Source: Massilia sp. UBA2709
GTDB taxonomy: Bacteria; Pseudomonadota; Gammaproteobacteria; Burkholderiales; Burkholderiaceae_D
Reading direction: 5' to 3'
Assembly: GCA_002354135.1 (NCBI GenBank)
Contig: DEKZ01000309.1
Span: 1 to 10,474 of the forward strand
Length of the DNA: 10,474 nucleotides
Positions 1 to 5,427 of the stretch are shown one piece after another. How positions within the stretch are numbered: position 1 is the stretch's first letter; every line of letters starts with the position of its first letter. The notes beneath the pieces were generated by a model. The model had not been told where the DNA came from and made no database searches. It saw only the letters and a program-made list of their open reading frames with translations. The position numbers were made by a program, and so were the translations under genes.

Positions 1-2
1 TG

Positions 3-692
3 CCCGGGGCGCGGCGCCTGCTGGAGCACAGCGCGGCGCTGCCGGAGCTGGTGCGCCGTGCCGCCGCCGGCGAGGCCGGACGGCTGGCCCTGTCATTTGT
101 TACCCCGGCCGACTACAGCGTGCTGCCGCCCCTGCTGCGCGACTACAGCGCGGCCTTCCCGAAAGTCGAGCTGGTGCTGCAGGAGGCGACGACCGACGTG
201 CAGGTCGACGAACTGCTGCACGGACGCATCGATTGCGGCCTCCTGATCCCGCCGCTGGCGGACAAGGTCCAGGACCTGCTCGACTACACCAGCGTGATCG
301 AGGAGCCGCTGGTGCTGTGCGCGCCAAGCGGCGTATTGCCCGACGATGGAAAGCCGGTCGATCTGCGTTCACTGCCGCCCTTACCCTTGATCATTTTCCC
401 GCGCAAGAGCGCGCCCAGCCTCTACGACGCCATCCTCGGCTGCTTCCGCGATGCCGGCCTGACGCCGGCCATCGGCCAGGAAGCGATCCAGATGCAGACC
501 ATCGTCAGCCTCGTGTCCGCGGGCATGGGCTTGGCACTTGTGCCACAATCCGTGTCGAACCTGCTGCGCCCCGGCGTAGAATACCGTGCCCTTGCCAACC
601 CGACACCGCTGGTCGAACTCGGCCTGGCCTGGCGGCGCGACAACGCCTCCCCGGTGCTGCGGGGCTTTTTGGAATTACTGAGGAATACATAA
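3..692 (+). CDS. LysR-type transcriptional regulator, C-terminal part (5' end outside window)
   Basis: The reading frame is open from base 3, so the gene begins upstream and its N-terminal winged-helix DNA-binding domain is not in the window. What is visible starts in the linker helix (ARRLLEHSAALPELV) and runs through the periplasmic-binding-protein-like effector domain: GRLALSFVTPADYSVLPPLLRDY, the FPKVELVLQEATTDVQVDELL segment, and GRIDCGLLIPP are typical of the LTTR effector fold. The GTG at base 51 is an internal valine, not a start. Members of this family bind a small co-inducer and usually regulate a neighbouring or divergent gene. The target is not visible here. The stop lies one base before the lgt ATG, so the two genes are probably co-transcribed. 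The family call is firm; the effector is unknown. Confidence 0.88.
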   Translation, partial: PGARRLLEHSAALPELVRRAAAGEAGRLALSFVTPADYSVLPPLLRDYSAAFPKVELVLQEATTDVQVDELLHGRIDCGLLIPPLADKVQDLLDYTSVIEEPLVLCAPSGVLPDDGKPVDLRSLPPLPLIIFPRKSAPSLYDAILGCFRDAGLTPAIGQEAIQMQTIVSLVSAGMGLALVPQSVSNLLRPGVEYRALANPTPLVELGLAWRRDNASPVLRGFLELLRNT

Positions 693-693
693 T

Positions 694-1521
694 ATGCTGG
701 TACACCCGAATCCGGACCCGATCGCGTTCTCGATCGGCCCCGTGGACATCCACTGGTACGGCCTGATGTACGTGCTCGCGTTCGCGATGTTCATCATCCT
801 GGGACGCGTGCGCATCAAGCAGCCGCACATCGCCGCGCAAGGCTGGAAGAACGAGGACCTGGACGACATGCTGTTCTACGGCATGCTCGGCGTCGTGCTC
901 GGCGGACGCCTGGGGGAAGTGCTGTTCTACCAGCCGGGCTATTTCTTCGCCAACCCGCTCGAGATCTTCAAGGTCTGGAAAGGCGGCATGTCTTTCCACG
1001 GCGGCTTCCTGGGCGTGCTGATCGCCATGGCCCTGTGGGCGCGTAAATCGAAGCGCAATATCCTCGACGTGTACGACTTCATCGCCCCGATGGTCCCGCT
1101 GGGCTACGCCGCCGGCCGCCTAGGCAACTTCATCAACCACGAACTGCCGGGCCGCGTCGCGGACGCCAGCCTGCCGTGGGCGATGCAGTGGCCGAATCCC
1201 GACGGCATCGGCTATCTCGACACCCTGCGCCATCCCTCGCCGCTCTACCAGATGGCGATCGACGGCATCCTGGTCTTCCTGATCCTCTGGCCCTACGCGC
1301 GCAAGGCAAGGCCGCGCCTGGCAGTGGGCGCGATGTTCACCCTGCTCTACGGCTGCGCCCGCTTCTTCACCGAATGGTTCCGCGTGCCGGACTGGGAGAC
1401 GACGATTGCCGGCCTGCCGATCACCTCGGGCCAGGTGCTGTCGCTGCCGATGATCGTCGCGGCGCTGATCATGCTGGCCTGGGCGTATTCGCGCGACGGC
1501 AAACAACCGGTGCGGGCATAA
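694..1521 (+). CDS. lgt: Phosphatidylglycerol:prolipoprotein diacylglyceryl transferase
   Basis: Lgt is an inner-membrane enzyme that moves diacylglycerol from phosphatidylglycerol to the lipobox cysteine of prelipoproteins, the first step of lipoprotein maturation. The 275-residue product is close to the usual length (E. coli about 291). It is strongly hydrophobic with about seven membrane segments. Visible hallmarks are SFHGGFLG with His102 (equivalent to E. coli His103), the Lgt signature GRLGNFINHE at 141-150 with Arg142 and Glu150, and a late FFTEWFRVPD motif with Arg230. The ATG at 694 has GAGG at 680-683 as ribosome binding site, inside the end of the LysR gene. An intrinsic terminator follows directly. 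Confidence is high from the signature residues. Confidence 0.97.
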   Translation: MLVHPNPDPIAFSIGPVDIHWYGLMYVLAFAMFIILGRVRIKQPHIAAQGWKNEDLDDMLFYGMLGVVLGGRLGEVLFYQPGYFFANPLEIFKVWKGGMSFHGGFLGVLIAMALWARKSKRNILDVYDFIAPMVPLGYAAGRLGNFINHELPGRVADASLPWAMQWPNPDGIGYLDTLRHPSPLYQMAIDGILVFLILWPYARKARPRLAVGAMFTLLYGCARFFTEWFRVPDWETTIAGLPITSGQVLSLPMIVAALIMLAWAYSRDGKQPVRA

Positions 1522-1524
1522 AAC

Positions 1525-1556
1525 AAACATCGGCGCTCTCGGGCGCCGATGTTTTT
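1525..1556 (+). terminator. Rho-independent terminator of lgt, possibly bidirectional
   Basis: A perfect 12-bp stem pairs 1525-1536 (AAACATCGGCGC) with 1543-1554 (GCGCCGATGTTT) around a six-base loop, and the 3' arm runs into T1552-1556. It starts four bases after the lgt stop. On the opposite strand the stem is followed by a T-rich run (TTTGTTTTA), so it may also stop the convergent permease transcript. Confidence 0.9.
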
Positions 1557-1557
1557 C

Positions 1558-1586
1558 GTAGGGTGGGCACGGAGTGCCCACCCTAC
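1558..1586. repeat. REP-like palindrome
   Basis: A perfect 13-bp inverted repeat, GTAGGGTGGGCAC and its complement, is separated by the three bases GGA. It lies between the lgt terminator and the stop codon of the convergent permease gene. The same core recurs at 5729-5738 and 5883-5906 in this window, which indicates a dispersed extragenic repeat family rather than a gene-specific site. No protein-coding content. Confidence 0.8.
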
Positions 1587-1590
1587 ATGA

Positions 1591-2394
1591 TCACTGCACC
1601 GCCTTCCAGAACATGTACGCCGCCAGCGCGTACAGGATCACCGCAAACACCTTCTGCAACTGCCGCACCGGCATCCGGTGCGCCGTCCGTGCGCCGACCG
1701 GCGCCATCACCACGCTGGCCGCGACGATGATCAACAGGGCCGGCACATAGATGAAGCCCAGCGAATAGTCCGGCAAGCCCGGTTCGCCCCAGCCATACAC
1801 GATGTTCGCCAGCGTGCCCGCGAAAGCAATCGGGAAACCGAGCGCGGCGCTGGTGGCGACCGCGTTGTGGATGCGCACATTACACCAGGTCATGAAGGGC
1901 ACCGAGACGAAGCCGCCGCCCGCGCCCACCAGTCCCGCCAGGATGCCGATGACGCCGCCGGCGGCGAACATGCCGGGCGCCTGCGGCAAATCGCGCGCCG
2001 CGGCCGGCTTCTTGTTGACCAGCATCTGCGTGGCCGAGAAGGTGACGAAGGCGCCGAAGAACAGGGACAGCACCGCCGTATTCATCTGCTTGCCGATCCA
2101 GGGTCCGATCATGGAGCCGATCAGGATGCCGGGCGCGAGCAGCTTGACGATGTCCCAGCGCACCGCGCCATGCTTGTGGTGGGCGCGCACCGAGGACAGC
2201 GAAGTGAACATGATGGTGCCGAGCGAGGTCGCGATCGCCATGTGCACCACCAGTTCGTCCGGCACCTGGCGCGCGCTCAGGATCATGGTGATGAAGGGCA
2301 CCAGGATCATGCCGCCGCCGATGCCGAGCAGGCCGGCGGCGAAACCGCCGAAGCAGCCCATGGCCAGCAGGGCCAGGATCAGCAGCGGGTCCAT
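1591..2394 (-). CDS. Sulfite exporter TauE/SafE family (UPF0721) membrane permease
   Basis: This 267-residue protein is almost entirely hydrophobic, with about eight predicted membrane helices. It shows the internal duplication of the TauE/SafE family: GFAAGLLGIGGGMILVP at 17-33 is repeated as GILAGLVGAGGGFVSVP at 150-166, and ATSLGT at 55-60 is echoed by ATSAALG at 180-186. Family members are thought to export sulfite, sulfoacetate or other organosulfur anions across the inner membrane, but substrate cannot be assigned from sequence. The ATG at 2394 is preceded by AGGGAGG (2399-2405 on the complement), which supports the start. It is convergent with lgt and divergent from the EthD gene. A rhodanese lies about 700 bases away, which is suggestive of sulfur metabolism but not in the same operon. 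Confidence 0.92.
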   Translation of the reverse strand: MDPLLILALLAMGCFGGFAAGLLGIGGGMILVPFITMILSARQVPDELVVHMAIATSLGTIMFTSLSSVRAHHKHGAVRWDIVKLLAPGILIGSMIGPWIGKQMNTAVLSLFFGAFVTFSATQMLVNKKPAAARDLPQAPGMFAAGGVIGILAGLVGAGGGFVSVPFMTWCNVRIHNAVATSAALGFPIAFAGTLANIVYGWGEPGLPDYSLGFIYVPALLIIVAASVVMAPVGARTAHRMPVRQLQKVFAVILYALAAYMFWKAVQ

Positions 2395-2659
2395 GAGGCC
2401 TCCCTGCCGGTGCGAATGAAGGGGTGCGCGCCGGCGCAGGGGCAGGGCAAACAGAAGACAGCCATCGACAACATCATTACCTTTCGAACGGACAAGGAAT
2501 GCATACTAGTCGATGGCCCGCGAATTGTCGAAAGCGGCCGGCAGCCGGCATGCCGATTCCTACGCGGCGCCTGCATCTCAACATGCCACTTGCCAAGCGC
2601 CGCGCATCGGCGCACGATGAGCTCATCCACCTCAGCGACCCACAACCAGGAGACGGACG

Positions 2660-2974
2660 ATGATCAAGGTAAGCGTGATGTACCCGAACGGCCCGGACGC
2701 GCGTTTCGACGAGGTCTATTACCGGGACAAGCACATGCCGATGGTAAAGAACCTGATGGGAGACTATTGCAAGTACTACACGGTCGACAAGGCGATATCG
2801 ACCGGCTCCTCCGATTCGAACGCGCCCTACATCGCCATGGGCCACCTGTTCTGCGATTCGGTCGATGCCTTCCAGGCCGGCTTCGGTCAGCATACCAAGG
2901 AAATCATGGCCGACATTCCGAACTACACCAACCAGAAGCCGGTGATCCAGATCAGCGAGGTGCTGGTCGGATAA
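2660..2974 (+). CDS. EthD family small protein (dimeric ferredoxin-like fold)
   Basis: The 104-residue product matches the EthD family: an N-terminal beta strand MIKVSVMYP, the hallmark YYRDKHMPMVK at 20-30 with His25, a central YIAMGHLFCDSVDAFQAGF segment, and a C-terminal IQISEVLVG strand. EthD proteins are dimeric alpha/beta-barrel proteins named from an ethyl tert-butyl ether degradation cluster. Most homologues have no proven reaction and are often annotated as EthD family reductase. The start at 2660 is supported by AGGAG at 2648-2652, seven bases upstream. It stands alone: divergent from the permease and convergent with the rhodanese, with a structured inverted repeat 20 bases downstream. 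No cytochrome P450 or monooxygenase partner is visible in the window. Confidence 0.85.
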   Translation: MIKVSVMYPNGPDARFDEVYYRDKHMPMVKNLMGDYCKYYTVDKAISTGSSDSNAPYIAMGHLFCDSVDAFQAGFGQHTKEIMADIPNYTNQKPVIQISEVLVG

Positions 2975-2993
2975 GGCCGGCCACTTCCGTTCA

Positions 2994-3094
2994 GAGCGCC
3001 TGACAACACCTTCAGGGCAAGGAACGGCGTCGAAGACAGTACGCTTGTACGGCGAGACGATGCAACGCAGCCATGGAGGTTTTGTCAGGCGCTC
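2994..3094. repeat. 101-base structured inverted repeat between convergent genes
   Basis: A perfect 13-bp inverted repeat joins 2994-3006 (GAGCGCCTGACAA) and 3082-3094. After one mismatch (3007/3081), pairing continues from 3008 to 3014 with 3080 to 3074, including one G-T pair. The inside holds a further nested set: CGTC 3028-3031 with GACG 3056-3059, and GTAC 3039-3042 with GTAC 3047-3050 around a GCTT loop. The right arm overlaps the rhodanese stop codon. Either transcript would fold into a long stem, so it could end or stabilise both convergent mRNAs. It could also be a non-autonomous repeat element. There is no T-tract typical of an intrinsic terminator. Confidence 0.7.
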
Positions 3095-3431
3095 AGTGTC
3101 CGCTGTCGACCGGCAGGCTGGCGCCGAGCCAGCCGGCAATGCCGGCCGACATGACGCGCACGTCCGCGTAGCCCAGCCGCTCCGCCTTGCGCGCCGCCTG
3201 CGGCGCCTTGCGGCACAGGGGGGTCGAGCAGTAGAACACCAGCGGCGTGCCCAGGTCCGCCGGCAGCATGCCTGCGTCGAAATCGGCGGCGAGGTTGAGC
3301 GCGCCCGGGACGCGCGCCTTCAGCCAGGACTGGCGTGCATTCACGTCGATCACCGTGAGGCCGCCCTGCCCCATGCGTCCGTGCAGTTCACGTGGCGCGA
3401 TTGATTTCAATCCCATCAGCATGGCAAACAT
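3093..3431 (-). CDS. Single-domain rhodanese-like sulfurtransferase
   Basis: The 112-residue protein is one rhodanese domain: LTVIDVNARQSW at 25-36 (the D-V/A-R element), VPGALNL at 41-47, and the active-site loop FYCSTPLCRKAP at 66-77. Cys68 is the expected persulfide-carrying cysteine, with a second cysteine (Cys73) five residues on, as in the C-x4-C variant of the family. The C-terminal GYADVRVMSAGIAGWL is also typical. It should transfer sulfane sulfur between a donor and a thiol acceptor in the cytoplasm; donor and acceptor are unknown. GAGGAG at 3437-3442 supports the ATG at 3431. It is the last gene of the ArsR-membrane protein-rhodanese operon, nine bases after the preceding stop. Its TGA (3093-3095) lies in the right arm of the 101-base inverted repeat, so the last residues may have been set by that element. 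Confidence 0.88.
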   Translation of the reverse strand: MFAMLMGLKSIAPRELHGRMGQGGLTVIDVNARQSWLKARVPGALNLAADFDAGMLPADLGTPLVFYCSTPLCRKAPQAARKAERLGYADVRVMSAGIAGWLGASLPVDSGH

Positions 3432-3440
3432 GGCATCTCC

Positions 3441-3827
3441 TCAAGCACGGGCTGCGCCGAAGCAGCGCAGGATGGCGGCGGCCAGCGACAGGGCCAGCAG
3501 CGCGCCGCCGATCAGGTGCATCGACGCCAGCGGCGCGAGCAGCGCGGCCAGCATGTAGCCGAGGCCGCCCAGCACCAGGCTCCAGCCTGCAAAGCGGCGC
3601 GCGGCCTGTTCGCGTTCGGGCGCGCAGCGCAGGCGCGCCAGGCTGGTCAGCGACTTCGGAATGATATTGGCGTAGAACACCACGATCGCACCGAGCAACA
3701 GGCCCATGAAACGCGGGGCCAGGTCGGCGTCGATGTACGCGGGCGTGGCCCAGCGCAAGGCGCCGGAGAGGGCAAGGATGAGTCCCGCGCCCAGCAGCGC
3801 GCGGCCATACGGTAGAGCAGCAGTCAT
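3441..3827 (-). CDS. Four-helix inner-membrane protein linked to an ArsR repressor (tentatively SdpI-like)
   Basis: The 128-residue product has four hydrophobic segments at about 9-25, 38-56, 79-98 and 104-122. Between the second and third is a conserved-looking element, YANIIPKSLTSLARLR (52-67), followed by a charged stretch and RRFAGW (77-82). The N-x-x-P-K element after a helix, then R-F-x-G-W before the next, resembles the SdpI family, whose Bacillus subtilis member gives immunity to the SdpC toxin and is encoded with the ArsR-type autorepressor SdpR. The resemblance is by eye only and may be wrong. The start ATG overlaps the ArsR stop by four bases (ATGA at 3827-3824) and has AGGAGA at 3832-3837, so the two genes are translationally coupled. 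Function is unknown; a membrane or stress role under ArsR control is inferred. Confidence 0.7.
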   Translation of the reverse strand: MTAALPYGRALLGAGLILALSGALRWATPAYIDADLAPRFMGLLLGAIVVFYANIIPKSLTSLARLRCAPEREQAARRFAGWSLVLGGLGYMLAALLAPLASMHLIGGALLALSLAAAILRCFGAARA

Positions 3828-4141
3828 GGTTTCTCCTGTGTCGATCGGGCTTCGGGATGGCCGTCTTCCGGCCGCGTAACCTGCAAACCAAACGTCTGGG
3901 CAAACGCCAGCAGCGCCTCCTCGAGCACCGACAGCTTGAGGCGGTACGTGACATTGCGTCCCTGCTTCTCGGCGTCGATGAGACCGGCCGACACGAGCAC
4001 CGCGAAATGCGCCGACATGGTGGGCTTGGAGACGTCGAACATCTCCGCAAGTTCGCCCGCGCCGATGGGTCCGCGCTGCTGCAGCAGCTCCAGGACTTTG
4101 CGGCGGGTAGGGTCGGCCAGGGCTTTGAAAACGGCGCTCAT
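3824..4141 (-). CDS. ArsR-family transcriptional repressor, SdpR-like
   Basis: The 105-residue protein is a winged helix-turn-helix repressor. MSAVFKALADPTRRKVLELL at the start, AGELAEMFDVSKPTMSAHFAVLVSAGLI at 28-55 (the HTH) and GRNVTYRL at 61-68 (the wing) closely follow SdpR-type autorepressors. There is no cysteine at all and no ELCVCDL motif, so it is unlikely to sense metals through thiols as classical ArsR/SmtB proteins do. The frame is open further upstream to a GTG at 4219, but the family begins exactly at M-S-A-V-F-K, so the ATG at 4141 is chosen. That ATG has no Shine-Dalgarno sequence and sits seven bases downstream of a -10 box, which suggests a leaderless mRNA. It is the first gene of a three-gene operon and probably represses its own promoter. 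Confidence 0.88.
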   Translation of the reverse strand: MSAVFKALADPTRRKVLELLQQRGPIGAGELAEMFDVSKPTMSAHFAVLVSAGLIDAEKQGRNVTYRLKLSVLEEALLAFAQTFGLQVTRPEDGHPEARSTQEKP

Positions 4142-4176
4142 GAATCGATTATTAGCTAACCATCGAAATATTGCAA
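4142..4176 (-). promoter_or_regulatory. Promoter and probable autorepressor operator of the arsR operon
   Basis: On the complementary strand TTGCAA (4171-4176) and AATAAT (4148-4153, 5 of 6 matches) are spaced by 17 bases. Six bases separate the -10 from the ATG at 4141, so transcription would begin at or next to the start codon. The spacer holds a perfect palindrome TTAGCTAA (4152-4159), and AATCGATT (4143-4150) is a second palindrome overlapping the -10. TTAGCTAA-like sites in the spacer are a plausible ArsR/SdpR-type operator that would block RNA polymerase. Confidence 0.65.
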
Positions 4177-4219
4177 GCTTTTTAACTGGCTGACAGCCAG
4201 GCGAGCGGCGTTCGAACAC

Positions 4220-4305
4220 GTGGACGGGCTTCCCGTCCCCTACGGCTAAAGGATTTCAGGCAGGCAGATGCGGGCAACGCCGGGGCGTGGACGGGAACCC
4301 GCCCC
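4220..4305. repeat. Two tandem GTGGACGGG hairpin motifs
   Basis: GTGGACGGG occurs at 4220-4228 and again at 4287-4295, each followed by a two- or three-base loop and a complementary C-rich arm. In the first copy GGACGGG 4222-4228 pairs perfectly with CCCGTCC 4232-4238. In the second the arm is CCCGCCCC with one mismatch. They lie in the gap between the EVE gene and the arsR promoter. No T-tract follows, so they look more like degenerate extragenic palindromes than terminators. Confidence 0.45.
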
Positions 4306-4331
4306 TCAAGGACTGCGGCTCAAGCGGCAAT

Positions 4332-4793
4332 CTAGTTGCGGACCAATTCGAGGATCCTGTTCCACTGGCCGGTGGTGACTGGCGAAATGGACAGGCGGCT
4401 GCCTTTCTGCAGCAAGACCATGTCTTCGAGTTCGGGAATGGCGCGCATCTCGGACAGCGGCAGATAACGCCCCTGCTCCACGGCCTTCACGTCGACCGAG
4501 ATCCAGCGCGGCTGTTCGCGCGTGGCTTTCGGATCGAAGTATTTGCCGGCGCTGTCGAATTGGGACGCGTCGGGATAAGGGCCGCTCGCGACTTGCGCAA
4601 TACCGGCGACGCCGGGCACCGCGCAACTGGAGTGATAAAACAGGACCCCGTCGCCGACCTGCATTGCATCGCGCATGAAATTCCGGGCCTGGTAATTGCG
4701 CACGCCGAACCAGGCCACCGTCTGGCATGGCGCGGCCAGCACGTCGTCGAAACTGACTTCATCCGGTTCGGATTTCATCAACCAATAGCGCAT
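4332..4793 (-). CDS. EVE domain-containing protein (PUA-like modified-base reader family)
   Basis: The 153-residue protein is a complete EVE domain and nothing else. Visible hallmarks are YWLMKSEP at 3-10, the W-F-G-V-R-N-Y-Q-A-R-N segment at 29-39 followed by Arg41, GDGVLFYHS at 48-56, GIAQV at 64-68, YFDPK at 85-89, W-I-S-V-D at 97-101, and RLSISPVTTGQW at 133-144. EVE domains are structurally related to YTH and PUA domains and bind modified bases in DNA or RNA. The bacterial single-domain forms have no settled physiological role. The ATG at 4793 is chosen over an in-frame upstream start because MRYWLMKSEP is the family start and GGAGA (4798-4802 on the complement) precedes it. It lies directly downstream of the 6S RNA terminator on the same strand and may receive read-through transcription. 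Confidence 0.93.
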   Translation of the reverse strand: MRYWLMKSEPDEVSFDDVLAAPCQTVAWFGVRNYQARNFMRDAMQVGDGVLFYHSSCAVPGVAGIAQVASGPYPDASQFDSAGKYFDPKATREQPRWISVDVKAVEQGRYLPLSEMRAIPELEDMVLLQKGSRLSISPVTTGQWNRILELVRN

Positions 4794-4816
4794 CGCTTCT
4801 CCATTCCACGATAAAA

Positions 4817-4839
4817 CGCACGTTTTGCCAAAACGTGCG
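4817..4839. promoter_or_regulatory. 23-base palindrome upstream of the EVE gene
   Basis: Two perfect 11-bp arms (CGCACGTTTTG and its complement) flank a single central C at 4828. On the minus strand the palindrome is followed by TTTTAT. It lies 24-46 bases upstream of the EVE start and just beyond the 6S RNA terminator. It could be a second, back-up terminator, a structured 5' leader, or an operator for a dimeric regulator. The sequence alone does not decide. Confidence 0.55.
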
Positions 4840-4843
4840 GACA

Positions 4844-4878
4844 TAAAAAAACGGTTGCGTGCCAATGCGCGCAACCGT
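4844..4878 (-). terminator. Rho-independent terminator downstream of 6S RNA
   Basis: On the minus strand ACGGTTGCG (4878-4870) pairs perfectly with CGCAACCGT (4859-4851) around a ten-base loop and is followed by six T (4850-4845). It ends transcription from ssrS and from the zapBA operon upstream, about ten bases beyond the inferred mature 3' end of 6S RNA. Confidence 0.9.
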
Positions 4879-4887
4879 CTTTTGGAA

Positions 4888-5068
4888 TATAGCCCCGCCT
4901 GTGCCGTTTATGCCGGCATCCCAGAACCTGACGGTTCAAGGTGGTCGCAGTTAGCTCAATTTCGGGTTCGTCGGACTAGCGACGCTCACGCCCATCGAAC
5001 ATAATCCCGCAACCGATGCACAAAAATGGTTCAAGGAATATATGGCAATCTCGAACACCGCAGGGTGC
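4888..5068 (-). ncRNA. ssrS: 6S RNA (RNA polymerase sigma-70 holoenzyme regulator)
   Basis: 6S RNA mimics an open promoter and sequesters the sigma-70 holoenzyme in stationary phase. The minus strand at 4952-4933 reads AACTGCGACCACCTTGAACC and is followed by a small GAACC-GTCA-GGTTC hairpin. The same order (AACUGCGAC, CCUUGAACC and a GGUUC hairpin) is found in the 3' half of E. coli 6S. The upstream AGTCCGACGAACCCG parallels E. coli GGUCCGUCCGAGAAGCC, and the 5' strand CCCTGCGGTGTTCG can pair imperfectly with CGGCACAGG near the 3' end to close the long stem. The location just after zapA is conserved across proteobacteria. Ends are estimates from the promoter (start near 5068) and the closing stem (end near 4888), giving about 181 nt against 184 in E. 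coli. Confidence 0.85.
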
Positions 5069-5073
5069 CTCGC

Positions 5074-5101
5074 AGTTTACTCGCTTGAACCGGCATGTCA
5101 A
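5074..5101 (-). promoter_or_regulatory. Promoter of 6S RNA
   Basis: On the minus strand a perfect -35 TTGACA (5101-5096) and a -10 TAAACT (5079-5074, 4 of 6) are separated by 16 bases. The start would fall near 5068, at the beginning of the predicted 6S closing stem. It lies 15 bases beyond the zapA stop, so 6S can be made independently of, or processed from, the zapBA transcript. Confidence 0.75.
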
Positions 5102-5115
5102 ACGAATTTGGACCT

Positions 5116-5427
5116 TCAGGGCAAATTTTCTTGCGGCGTCAGGGCCTGGTCGAGGACGCTGTGCATGGCTGCAAGCTTTTGTTTCACTTCCAGCATCGTC
5201 ATGTCCGACAGCGGACCTTGCGGCGACTTGACTGAAAGGAATTCAGCGGCCACGCTCAGCGCGGCCATCACGGCGATGCGGTCGGTGCCCTTCACCTTGC
5301 CCGAGTCGCGCAGCGCGATCATCTTGCCGTCGAGGTAGCGCACGGCGTCGCGCAGCGTGGCCTGCTCGCCTTCCTTGCAGGCCAGGCGGTAAGGCTGGCC
5401 CATGATCGTGACATCGAGATAAATCAT
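5116..5427 (-). CDS. zapA: Cell division protein ZapA
   Basis: ZapA is a cytoplasmic protein that bundles FtsZ filaments and stabilises the Z-ring. The 103-residue product has the expected two parts: an N-terminal globular domain (LDVTIMGQPYRLACKEGEQ at 4-22, then the AVRYLDGKM helix) and a C-terminal helix for coiled-coil dimerisation (DRIAVMAALSVAAEFLS followed by LEVKQKLAAMHSVLDQAL). Length is normal (E. coli 109). Its start codon overlaps the zapB stop in an ATGA (5427-5424), so translation is coupled. The 6S RNA gene follows immediately, the conserved zapA-ssrS arrangement. Confidence 0.95.
   Translation of the reverse strand: MIYLDVTIMGQPYRLACKEGEQATLRDAVRYLDGKMIALRDSGKVKGTDRIAVMAALSVAAEFLSVKSPQGPLSDMTMLEVKQKLAAMHSVLDQALTPQENLP

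Noticed and set aside
1678..3003. A 441-codon plus-strand open frame opposite the TauE permease
   Set aside because: Its composition (Asp/Gln/His/Arg-rich) is that of a shadow; the opposite strand has a clear duplicated permease with a ribosome binding site, and the frame continues out of phase through the EthD gene.
4142..4219. N-terminal extension of the ArsR protein to the GTG at 4219
   Set aside because: Family members start at M-S/N-x-V-F-K-A; the extension would run through a good promoter and its palindromic operator.
4794..4874. N-terminal extension of the EVE protein to the start at 4874
   Set aside because: It would begin inside the 6S terminator hairpin and cross the 23-base palindrome, while ATG 4793 has a ribosome binding site and the family start sequence.
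5016..5338. Short plus-strand frames over the 6S RNA and zapA
   Set aside because: They lie opposite ssrS and zapA, have no ribosome binding site or family resemblance, and are explained by those genes.
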